From Hyphomicrobiales bacterium (lineage in GTDB: Bacteria; Pseudomonadota; Alphaproteobacteria; Rhizobiales; Beijerinckiaceae), in NCBI GenBank assembly GCA_015655535.1, contig JAATEW010000402.1, forward strand, positions 1-13,457: a stretch of 13,457 bases of DNA, given 5' to 3'. A program made the position numbers and the translations under genes. A model generated the notes under the pieces. The model did no database searches. It had not been told where the DNA came from and saw only the letters and a program-made list of their open reading frames with translations. Of the stretch, positions 6,653 to 13,118 are shown piece after piece. Within the stretch, counting starts at the first letter, position 1; each line of letters starts with the position of its first letter.

Positions 6653-7742
6653 TCCGAAACATCGCAATCCGGCAGGCCAAATTCCCACCGGCCCTGCCAC
6701 GCCCATTCGCGTGCTCGTCGTGGACGACCAAAGCTTCATGCGCATTGCGTTGCGGCAGATCCTCGAAGCCGAGGGCGACATTCGCGTCGTGGGCGAAGCG
6801 CGAAACGGCATCGAAGCCGTGGCTCTGGCCCGCGAGTTGAAGCCCGACGCGATCACGCTTGATGTTGAAATGCCCGAGATGGACGGGCTCGAGGCCTGCA
6901 CGCGCATCATGAACGAAGTCGTACCGCGTCCGGCGATCATCATGGTGAGCGCGCATACGCAGCTTGGCGCGGAAGCGGCGGTCCAGGCCCTTCGCCTGGG
7001 CGCGGTCGATTTCGTTTCGAAATCGTCGGTCTTCGCAAAAACCGACCTCGCCCATATCGACTCCGAACTGCCGCCGAAGCTGCGCGCCTGGGCCAAGCGC
7101 CGGCCGGCCCTGCAATCCAATGCTCACGCAAAAGCGGCGGATCACGCCCGCTCATGGCATCCAGATCTCATCGTCATCGCCGCTTCGACCGGCGGCCCGC
7201 AGGCGCTCACAAAATTGCTCGCGGCACTGGGCCCGATCCGTCCGCCGATCGTCATCGCGCAGCATATGCCGGAATTTTTCACAGCGAGCCTCGCACAGGC
7301 GCTGACGCAGGATACGGGTTGCGATGTCCGCGAAGGCGCGCATCGCACCGCGCTGGCGCCCTATAGCGTCACGGTGGTTCCCGGCGCTCGCGACGGCGTC
7401 ATCGCACCGGGCCGCCCGGGCTATGAGCTTCGCGTGATCAAGGTCGAGGCGAGCGTTCATCCATCGGCCGATGCGTTATTTGAATCGGCGGCGCTCGTCG
7501 CTTCGACTCCAATCGGCGTGGTGCTGACCGGCATGGGCGAAGACGGTGCGAAGGGTGCCGCCGCGTTGCGCCGCAAAGGCGTGCCTGTCCTTGTCCAAGA
7601 CCCGGAGACCTGTATCGTCGGCGGCATGCCGCAGGCTGCCTTCACGGCGGCGCCCGGCTGCGAAATCCTGACGATCGAGCAGATCGCTGCAAGGCTCGCC
7701 GCATGGTCGCTGGCCGCCGATCTTGGAGCCAGCGCGACATGA
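6642..7742 (+). CDS. cheB: CheB, receiver-regulated chemoreceptor methylesterase/deamidase
   Basis: The 366-residue protein removes methyl groups from receptor glutamates when phosphorylated by CheA. An N-terminal tail of about 21 residues precedes the receiver (about 22-140): acidic pair Asp28/Asp29 (VLVVDDQ), phosphoacceptor Asp74 (LDVEMPEMDG), Ser103 and Lys127. The esterase domain (about 174-360) shows AASTGGP with Ser182, QHMP with His208 and GMGEDGAKGA with Asp301, spaced like the Ser-His-Asp triad of enteric CheB, plus the closing QDPETCIVGGMPQAAF. One oddity is that Lys127 is followed by Ser-Ser-Val instead of the usual Pro, and the linker does not have the KPSG-ISLD form common in CheB. 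It overlaps its neighbours by 11 bp upstream and 3 bp downstream (ATGA), indicating tight coupling. Confidence 0.95.
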   Translation: MPPDPKHRNPAGQIPTGPATPIRVLVVDDQSFMRIALRQILEAEGDIRVVGEARNGIEAVALARELKPDAITLDVEMPEMDGLEACTRIMNEVVPRPAIIMVSAHTQLGAEAAVQALRLGAVDFVSKSSVFAKTDLAHIDSELPPKLRAWAKRRPALQSNAHAKAADHARSWHPDLIVIAASTGGPQALTKLLAALGPIRPPIVIAQHMPEFFTASLAQALTQDTGCDVREGAHRTALAPYSVTVVPGARDGVIAPGRPGYELRVIKVEASVHPSADALFESAALVASTPIGVVLTGMGEDGAKGAAALRRKGVPVLVQDPETCIVGGMPQAAFTAAPGCEILTIEQIAARLAAWSLAADLGASAT

Positions 7743-10549
7743 GCTCGCAACTCGATGCCTTATGGGCCGAATTCGCCGCCGAGACGGAAGAGCATCTCGA
7801 TTCGCTTGAGCGTCTCTTGTCGGACCAGCGCGGCGCCAATTGGACCCGCGACGAAATCGGAGCTTTGTTTCGCTATTTCCATTCGCTCAAAGGCACATTC
7901 CTCGCCATGGGCTTTTCCAATGTCGAGGCCGTCGCCCATCATTGCGAGGATATTCTGAGCCTCGTGCGCGAGGGACGCACGCCTCTCGACGGCGAACTTG
8001 CTACGCTGCTGCTGCGCGCCGTCGATCGCCTCAAAGGCATGCGCGAGGACGTGATCGCAGGTCAGAAGGATGCGGAGCCGGCCGCCGACATTCTGCGCGA
8101 ACTTGAACGCCATTGCGGGCCGCAGAGCACCACCGCGAGCGAACCCGCGGCCGCGATCCCATCCGATATGCCGCTCAGCGACGATCCGGACATGCTCGCG
8201 ATCTATAGCGAGCTTCTGGATCAACGGTTGCCATCCGTGGCGCGCGCGCTATCCGCGGATGCCAGCGCGCGCACCGGCGCCGCTGAAACGGCGGGCGAAC
8301 TCGCCTATGGCGCCGAGATGATGGGATTCGACGCGCTCGCCGCGCAATTGCAGACCATTGGCGAAGCGGCCACGGGCGCCGGCGGCGAAGCCCGGCAAAA
8401 TCTCATCGCGCATTTCGGCGAGCTTCGCGAACAGGTTCAGATCATCGAAGAGATCACCGGCATCCCCTCCGGCGCCATTTCGCTCGGCACGGCACTCGCC
8501 GCGCAATTGACGCCCGACTATGCGGATCGCCTCAATGCGCTCACCGCGGCCGTGTCGTGCGTCGATGAGGATGCCGCCGAGACCAGCTGCGTGGTGAATG
8601 CCGGCGAGGCGCTGCGCGCGGTCGCGACCTGCCTCGGCCTTGAGCGCGCCGCGCGGCTTCTCGTGCTCATCGAAGAACGGTTTCGCAGCGTCGATCCGCT
8701 TGATCCGGCGGCGCTGCCCGTCTTCCACGATCTTGCCCAGGATGCCATCGAAGTCTTGCGGCAGACCGCCGATGCGACGACGGATATCGCGCCGGATGTC
8801 GCCGATGCGCTGAACCGCCAATGGGAGGCAACCTTCCATGCGCCCACTGCGCCGACTCTCACCGAGACTTCCGCCGGCCGTTGGCTGCGAGCCGAGATGC
8901 TCGCAACGCTATCGGCCGAACAGGAAGCAAAGCTGGAGACGGCGTTGGCCGAAGGCCGTCACGCCTATCAAATCCTGCTCGATCTCGAAACGCATCCAGA
9001 TATCGCGGGCGATCTCATCGCCTGGCTTTCATCTTCGGTCGAAGCGATCACAAGCCGGACGGTCTATCGCAACGGTGCCAATTGTTTCGAATTTCTGATC
9101 GTCTCCGAACATCAAGCCGATTGGATTGCCGCGCAGCTCGCGGCGCTCGATCCCGAGCAGGCCTGCCTGCGCGGCATCGAGCAAGGCGAGGCACAAGACT
9201 CAATCGCTTCGCCCGGCGTCTCGGCGGCAGGTCCGGCCACGATCGGCGCACCGCTGATCCGGGTCCATAGCGAGACTATCGATGAATTGATGGCGGAAGT
9301 CGGCGAAATGCGTACCGCCTTGGCGAGCCTCGCCGACCTCATCCAACATGGACGCGTCGCGACGGCACTGCGCGATGCGCGCCGTAACGGTCAGGATGCG
9401 AAACAGGACCAAGACGCGCGCGCGCATCTCGACGCGATGGGCTCCGATTTGCGCGATCTCAAAGAGCTCGAACATACGCTTGAGGCAGCGCACCGGCGAA
9501 TCTGGAGCGCCGGTTTGCAGCTTCGCGTCATTCCGGTCGATGGCCTCTTCGGACGTCTCTCCCGCGCCGCCCGCGATCTCGCGCAAAAGCTCGGCAAGGA
9601 TATCGATGTCGTGATCGAAGGCCGCGAAGTGCGGATCGATAAAAGCATGGTCGATCTTCTGATCGACCCGCTGATGCATATGGTGCGTAACGCCATCGAT
9701 CACGGTGTCGAAGTGCCCGAGCGGCGCCGCATGGCGGCAAAGTCGGCGCGGGCAACGCTCTCGATCTCGGCCTCGGAACGCGGCAATAGCGTCGATATCA
9801 TCATCGCGGATGATGGACGTGGCTTGGATCGCACCAAGATACTCGCGAAAGCGATCAGCCTCGGCATGATCGCGCCGCATCAGGCCGAGCAAATGGCGGA
9901 TCGCGAGATCAATGCGCTGATCTTCCAGCCGGGCTTCTCCACCGCCGATGCCGTGACCGAGATTTCCGGGCGCGGCGTCGGGATGGATGTGGTGGCGGCG
10001 GCGCTCCAGCGGCTCGGCGGCGTCGTCGATGTCGAATCCTCGCTCGGAGCCGGGACGCGATTTACGTTGAAACTGCCTGTGTCGGCGGCTTTGCTTCGCG
10101 CTCTGCTGGTCGAGGTCGGCACGCAGATCTTCGCTTTGCCGGAACGTCAGATCGTGAGTTTGATGGAACGCGCGCGCGGCGAGATCGACGAGGTACAAGG
10201 CCGCCAGATCGCCATCTACCGAGGCACGGCGGTGCCGGTGCATCGTCTCGCGACGGCGTTAGGTTTCGACGAGGCCGAGCCCAAGCCAGATCTTACAAAG
10301 CCAGATCTCACGCATATTGCGATCGTGTCGACCGGCACGCGGATGCTGGGCCTTTCCGTCGATCGGGTCTTGCGATTCCAGGATCTATTCCTGAAGGAAT
10401 TGCATCCGATGCTTGCCGCGGTGCCGATGATCGCAGGCGCATCAGTCTTGGGCGACGGGCGCCCGGTTCTGGTCCTCGACGCACGCGGGCTTGCCGGGCT
10501 CAATCCGGTAAACGATAGCGCCGTTTCGCCCGTTGCCGTCAAATCATGA
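7739..10549 (+). CDS. cheA: CheA, chemosensory histidine kinase with extra HPt-like repeats
   Basis: ATG 7739, overlapping the cheB stop as ATGA with GGAG 10 bases upstream, gives 936 residues; the upstream ATG 7703 adds 12 residues without support. Domains in order: an HPt domain at 1-110 with the phosphorylated His48 in FHSLKGTF; a second HPt-like helical unit at about 148-238 in which ELAYGAEMMGF replaces the His motif; a weaker third unit at about 258-345, also without His; a ferredoxin-like P2-type region at about 385-478 (LAEGRHAYQILLDLETHP, FEFLIVSEHQA); P3 dimerisation at about 504-590; P4 ATPase with N box HMVRNAIDHGVE (647-658), G1 DDGRGLD (691-697), FQPGFSTA, GRGVGMDVV (744-752) and GAGTRFTLKLP (770-780); and a CheW-like P5 domain at about 781-920. 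All catalytic motifs are intact. No receiver is fused, so phosphate must pass to separate proteins, of which CheB and the receiver at 11913-12368 are local. Confidence 0.95.
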   Translation: MSSQLDALWAEFAAETEEHLDSLERLLSDQRGANWTRDEIGALFRYFHSLKGTFLAMGFSNVEAVAHHCEDILSLVREGRTPLDGELATLLLRAVDRLKGMREDVIAGQKDAEPAADILRELERHCGPQSTTASEPAAAIPSDMPLSDDPDMLAIYSELLDQRLPSVARALSADASARTGAAETAGELAYGAEMMGFDALAAQLQTIGEAATGAGGEARQNLIAHFGELREQVQIIEEITGIPSGAISLGTALAAQLTPDYADRLNALTAAVSCVDEDAAETSCVVNAGEALRAVATCLGLERAARLLVLIEERFRSVDPLDPAALPVFHDLAQDAIEVLRQTADATTDIAPDVADALNRQWEATFHAPTAPTLTETSAGRWLRAEMLATLSAEQEAKLETALAEGRHAYQILLDLETHPDIAGDLIAWLSSSVEAITSRTVYRNGANCFEFLIVSEHQADWIAAQLAALDPEQACLRGIEQGEAQDSIASPGVSAAGPATIGAPLIRVHSETIDELMAEVGEMRTALASLADLIQHGRVATALRDARRNGQDAKQDQDARAHLDAMGSDLRDLKELEHTLEAAHRRIWSAGLQLRVIPVDGLFGRLSRAARDLAQKLGKDIDVVIEGREVRIDKSMVDLLIDPLMHMVRNAIDHGVEVPERRRMAAKSARATLSISASERGNSVDIIIADDGRGLDRTKILAKAISLGMIAPHQAEQMADREINALIFQPGFSTADAVTEISGRGVGMDVVAAALQRLGGVVDVESSLGAGTRFTLKLPVSAALLRALLVEVGTQIFALPERQIVSLMERARGEIDEVQGRQIAIYRGTAVPVHRLATALGFDEAEPKPDLTKPDLTHIAIVSTGTRMLGLSVDRVLRFQDLFLKELHPMLAAVPMIAGASVLGDGRPVLVLDARGLAGLNPVNDSAVSPVAVKS
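10283..10312 (+). repeat. In-frame 15-bp tandem duplication in cheA
   Basis: AAGCCAGATCTTACA (10283-10297) is followed directly by AAGCCAGATCTCACG (10298-10312), with 13 of 15 bases identical. It encodes Lys-Pro-Asp-Leu-Thr twice, in a loop of the P5 domain after EAEP. Both differences are silent third-position changes, so the copy is not brand new. Confidence 0.75.
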
Positions 10550-10929
10550 CGGGTGAACGCTATCTCCTTGGCCGCGCCGGGCATACGCATCTCGCGATCC
10601 CGACGCAGGTGATCGAGCACATCTGGCGGATGGATGATACAGCGCCGGTCGGTCCCGCGAACCGTATCGATCTGCGGCTCTTGCTCGACGGCTCCGATGC
10701 CGAACCCGGCGTCGCCATCGCCTTGGCGACGGACGGCGTCCTGATCGTCGATGCGGTCAATGGAATGGCGACCATCCCCGAAGCCGAGTTTTTCGCTTTG
10801 CCGCAAGTCTTCGGCTTCATCCGCACTATCTTCGACGCGGCCTGCCGCCGCGAAGTCGAAGGCGCGCATCCGTTGCGGCTGCGGCATCAGTTGAACCTGT
10901 CTGATATTCAGACCTTGGCCCCATTATAA
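10546..10929 (+). CDS. Short CheW-like protein, function unknown
   Basis: The 127-residue protein starts within the cheA stop (ATGA, 10546-10549) and is the last gene of the chemosensory operon. Its N-terminal half resembles the first strands of a CheW domain (YLLGRAGHTHLAIPTQVIEH), and RIDLRLLLDG (44-53) stands where CheW has its 'PVxDLR' strand. The second half (VAIALATDGVLIVDAVNGMA, then TIPEAEFFALPQVFG) fits the second CheW subdomain, followed by a charged tail, AACRREVEGAHPLRLRH. It is shorter than typical CheW (about 150-170 residues) and diverged, so the call rests on both pattern and operon position. It may be the single-domain coupler of this system beside the triple-CheW protein, or an accessory of CheA. 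Its last 22 bp overlap the 3' end of the phosphatase gene on the other strand. Confidence 0.65.
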   Translation: MTGERYLLGRAGHTHLAIPTQVIEHIWRMDDTAPVGPANRIDLRLLLDGSDAEPGVAIALATDGVLIVDAVNGMATIPEAEFFALPQVFGFIRTIFDAACRREVEGAHPLRLRHQLNLSDIQTLAPL

Positions 10930-11894
10930 CGCAGCACCAAAAGCGTCACGTCATCGGCCATGGGCGCGAGCCCCATATAGGTGTCGACTTCGACGATGAT
11001 CGTGCCGAGCAGCTCGGTCGGATGGGTTAGTGTCTGGCCATTGAAGAGCGCGACCAGCCGCTCCTCGCCGAACAAGGCGCCGTCGGCATTGGTCGCCTCG
11101 GTCACGCCGTCGCTGAAGCAGACAATGCTTTCGCCCGGCGCCAAACGGATCCGCTGCGTCTTGTAGCGCATCTCGTCCATGACGCCGAGCGCCATGCCGC
11201 CTGCGCCGATCAACGTGTCCACGCTGCCGTCGCCGCGCAAAACATAGGGCGGGTTGTGACCGGCATTGGCGTAGAGAACCTCGCCCGTCTCCGTATCGAG
11301 CACACCATAGAAGGCCGTGGTGAACATGATCGTCGGATTGTCGATGCAGAGCATGGCATTGACCGAGGTGAGGCAATCGCTTGGCTGATCCAGGCGTTGC
11401 GCCGCGGCGCGCAGGAGCGTGCGTGTCAGAGTGATGAAGATCGCAGCCGGCAGGCCCTTGCCCGCTGCGTCGGCGACGACGAAGCCGAGGCGGTTCGGCG
11501 CGAGCAGAAAGAAATCGTAAAGATCGCCGCCGACCTCTTTGGCCGTCACCATTCCGGCGTGCAGATCGAAATCGCTGCGGTCGGGAAAAGGCGGAAAATC
11601 CTGCGGCAGGCCCGCGAGCTGCAAATCGGTCGCAAAATCCCATTCGGCTTGCTCGGCCGCCGCCTTGTCGCGCGTGCGCAAAATATCGAGCGCCAGTTCG
11701 AGCTGGAAGGTACGCTCGCGCATGAGCGCGTCGCGTTGCGCCTCGCGCGCATGCAAAAGATCAGCAAGCGACGCCAAGCCATCGAGACCGCCGCCGGCCT
11801 TTTCGAAGGCGCGCAACGAAGCCCCGCTTTCGGCCCCATCGAGGAGCTTGGCTAGGCCTGTGCCGAGCTGGCGTATCTGGTCCGCGCTGTCCAT
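10908..11894 (-). CDS. PP2C-family (SpoIIE/RsbU-type) serine phosphatase
   Basis: The 328-residue protein has an N-terminal helical, probably coiled-coil part (about 1-90, rich in Ala, Glu, Arg and Leu) and a PP2C/SpoIIE catalytic domain (about 105-325). Metal-binding motifs are in place: AKEVGGDLYDFF (118-129, Asp124), VADAAGKGLPAA (140-151, Asp142), FSDGVTEATN (260-269) and MADDVTLLVL (312-321). NAGHNPPYVL and ALGVMD are also family hallmarks. Enzymes of this class dephosphorylate STAS proteins, reversing RsbW-like kinases. Most are controlled by a fused receiver, HAMP or PAS domain; here there is none, but a receiver is encoded just upstream (18-bp gap). The N-terminal helices could be its docking site (inference). 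It is the last gene of the minus-strand operon and overlaps the chemosensory operon tail-to-tail by 22 bp. Confidence 0.93.
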   Translation of the reverse strand: MDSADQIRQLGTGLAKLLDGAESGASLRAFEKAGGGLDGLASLADLLHAREAQRDALMRERTFQLELALDILRTRDKAAAEQAEWDFATDLQLAGLPQDFPPFPDRSDFDLHAGMVTAKEVGGDLYDFFLLAPNRLGFVVADAAGKGLPAAIFITLTRTLLRAAAQRLDQPSDCLTSVNAMLCIDNPTIMFTTAFYGVLDTETGEVLYANAGHNPPYVLRGDGSVDTLIGAGGMALGVMDEMRYKTQRIRLAPGESIVCFSDGVTEATNADGALFGEERLVALFNGQTLTHPTELLGTIIVEVDTYMGLAPMADDVTLLVLRYNGAKV

Positions 11895-11912
11895 GAGCCT
11901 GCCTGTGAAGGA

Positions 11913-12368
11913 TTAGCTTTCCCGGCGCGCCTGCGCTTTATGCGCGATGGCGGCAAGGTCGAGCGGCGGCAGGCCGATAGAAGCACGAACCACTTTGAGG
12001 ATTTCGTGCCCGCGCTTGGCTTTCAAATCGAGGCTGATGGCGCCGGACGGTTTGGCGATGACGTCGAAGGCGCCAAGCCGCCTGGCCTCAAGCGCGGCCG
12101 GAGAGCCGAGCTGCGCCACCGAGGAGAGGATCACGACCTTGGCCTTGCTCGTCAGCTTGAACCGTTTGAGCGCGCCGAGCCCGTCGAGGCGCGGCATTTC
12201 AATGTCGAGCAGGATGATGTCGGGCTTCAGTTCCTTTTCCTTTTCGACGGCCACCTGCCCGTCTTCCGCCTCGCCCACGACCTCAAGCTCGTCGTCCACC
12301 ACGAGGATCTGCTTGATGATGTTGCGCATAAAGCCGGAATCATCGACGATCAGGACGCGGTGTGCCAT
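11913..12368 (-). CDS. Stand-alone response regulator receiver (CheY/CheB-receiver type)
   Basis: The 151-residue protein is one receiver domain with a short C-terminal extension. The acidic pair Asp9/Asp10 (VLIVDDS), phosphoacceptor Asp55 (LLDIEMPRLDG), Ser82/Ser83 (VVILSSV) and Lys106-Pro107 (DVIAKPSG) are all present, so it should be phosphorylatable. The segment KPSGAISLDL (106-115) and the following EILKVVRASIG are typical of the end of CheB receivers and their linker, but no esterase domain follows; the protein stops about 35 residues later. It has no DNA-binding or enzymatic output domain, so it must act through a partner. It lies between the HATPase gene (11-bp gap) and the phosphatase gene (18-bp gap). 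The likely phosphodonor is CheA of the facing operon and the likely target is the phosphatase or the HATPase, both inferred. Confidence 0.9.
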   Translation of the reverse strand: MAHRVLIVDDSGFMRNIIKQILVVDDELEVVGEAEDGQVAVEKEKELKPDIILLDIEMPRLDGLGALKRFKLTSKAKVVILSSVAQLGSPAALEARRLGAFDVIAKPSGAISLDLKAKRGHEILKVVRASIGLPPLDLAAIAHKAQARRES

Positions 12369-12379
12369 GGATTTTGTCC

Positions 12380-12811
12380 CTATTTTGCCGGCTCACCCGG
12401 CACTTTCTTAACCATCTTGAAGTGATTTCGCCCCTCCGACCGGCGATAGTCCAGATGGTCCATCACGCTGCGGATGAAGTGAATGCCAAGCCCGCCGACG
12501 TCGCGTTCCTCCACCGGCAGGTCGAGATCCGGAGGCGCCGCCGAAAGAGGATCGAAAGCGATCCCATCGTCAATGATCTCCGCTTCGAGCCTATCCCCGT
12601 CAAGCCGAATCGAAGCCATGATCTTGTGCCGCGTGCCTTCAACGAATCCATAGGAAATGATATTCGTCAATAATTCGTCGAAGGCGAGTTTCATATGGAA
12701 GACAATGGCTTCCGGCAATTTATGGCGCTCGCCGAAAGTCTCGATCAACGCCGTCACGCGCTCGATCTCGGCGATGTCATTGTCGATCTCGGCAAATAAA
12801 TGTTCGCCCAA
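12380..12811 (-). CDS. RsbW/SpoIIAB-like HATPase, putative anti-sigma factor or STAS kinase
   Basis: The 143-residue protein is a single GHKL ATPase domain. The N box is KLAFDELLTNIISYGF (41-56, Glu46 and Asn50), the G1 box DDGIAFDP (81-88) and the G2 box GGLGIHFI (106-113), the spacing seen in RsbW and SpoIIAB. Such proteins phosphorylate a STAS protein on serine and, in classical systems, bind a sigma factor. No sigma factor is in the window, so the sequestered partner is unknown. The start is TTG at 12811: upstream in frame to the stop there is no ATG or GTG, and the next ATG (residue 40) would remove part of the ATPase fold. No strong ribosome site precedes TTG, so translation may be weak. 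It is the first gene of the minus-strand operon, 307 bp from the divergent STAS gene. Confidence 0.9.
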   Translation of the reverse strand: MGEHLFAEIDNDIAEIERVTALIETFGERHKLPEAIVFHMKLAFDELLTNIISYGFVEGTRHKIMASIRLDGDRLEAEIIDDGIAFDPLSAAPPDLDLPVEERDVGGLGIHFIRSVMDHLDYRRSEGRNHFKMVKKVPGEPAK

Positions 12812-12914
12812 GGCCCAGCCCAGACGCTGCCCCGGCAGCAGTGTTAACCAGCATCGCCGAATATTTTAAGCCTGTCCACAATCACCGGCCTTAACCGCCC
12901 CGTCCCTCGGTGTT

Positions 12915-12944
12915 TTGACTTGAGCATTCGGCGCGCGGTCATAC
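12915..12944 (+). promoter_or_regulatory. Candidate sigma-70-like promoter for the downstream STAS gene
   Basis: TTGACT (12915-12920) is followed after 18 bp by TCATAC (12939-12944). The -35 box is good and the -10 box is poor. It would give a leader of about 165 nt containing both inverted repeats before the STAS gene. Confidence 0.3.
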
Positions 12945-12991
12945 ACTCGCCGTGGCGATAACAGCGCCTGCCGGCTGCCGATCGGCGCCAG

Positions 12992-13034
12992 ATCACGGTG
13001 ATTTTGGATTGAATCAATCCAAAGCCACCGTGAT
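12992..13034. repeat. 43-bp near-perfect palindrome upstream of the second STAS gene
   Basis: The outer arms ATCACGGTG (12992-13000) and CACCGTGAT (13026-13034) are exact complements. The inner arms TTTGGATTGA (13003-13012) and TCAATCCAAA (13014-13023) are exact around one central base. Only two positions per 21-bp arm do not pair. The left 33 bp recur at 338-370 upstream of the first STAS gene. It may be a dispersed repeat of Rhizobiales type or a protein-binding site. Confidence 0.75.
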
Positions 13035-13050
13035 GGATTCCATTAATTCA

Positions 13051-13097
13051 GAGCGGGATGCGGGCGGAAAACCGCTCACACTTTCCTCGTCCCGCTC
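13051..13097. repeat. Nested inverted repeat in the STAS leader
   Basis: GAGCGGGA (13051-13058) pairs with TCCCGCTC (13090-13097). Inside lies GCGG (13064-13067), AAAA, CCGC (13072-13075). GAGCGG can also pair with CCGCTC at 13072-13077, so two mutually exclusive folds exist. The last arm ends seven bases before the ribosome site. From memory, similar AGAGCGGGATGCGGG sequences are dispersed repeats in Rhizobiales. Confidence 0.65.
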
Positions 13098-13104
13098 TCA
13101 GGCC

Positions 13105-13110
13105 GGAAGG
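13105..13110 (+). promoter_or_regulatory. Ribosome binding site GGAAGG for the second STAS gene
   Basis: GGAAGG lies eight bases before ATG 13119 and supports that start over Met3. Confidence 0.6.
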
Positions 13111-13118
13111 AAAAACCC

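Larger units (their letters stand above)
12812..13118. other. 307-bp divergent intergenic region
   Basis: No convincing gene is seen here. An 88-residue frame beginning at 12952 runs into the STAS gene out of frame, lacks family features and is treated as chance. The region should hold promoters for both the HATPase operon and the STAS gene. It contains a candidate plus-strand promoter (12915-12944), a 43-bp near-palindrome (12992-13034), a nested inverted repeat (13051-13097) and a ribosome site (13105-13110). The part next to the HATPase start, 12812-12900, shows no clear signal. Confidence 0.6.

Noticed and set aside
7703..7738. Upstream ATG for cheA
   Set aside because: It adds 12 residues outside the HPt domain and a 40-bp overlap with cheB; the ATGA overlap at 7739 is the typical coupled arrangement.
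9200..10243. A 347-codon minus-strand frame opposite the cheA kinase core
   Set aside because: It is the complement of highly conserved P3, P4 and P5 coding sequence and has no domain features of its own.
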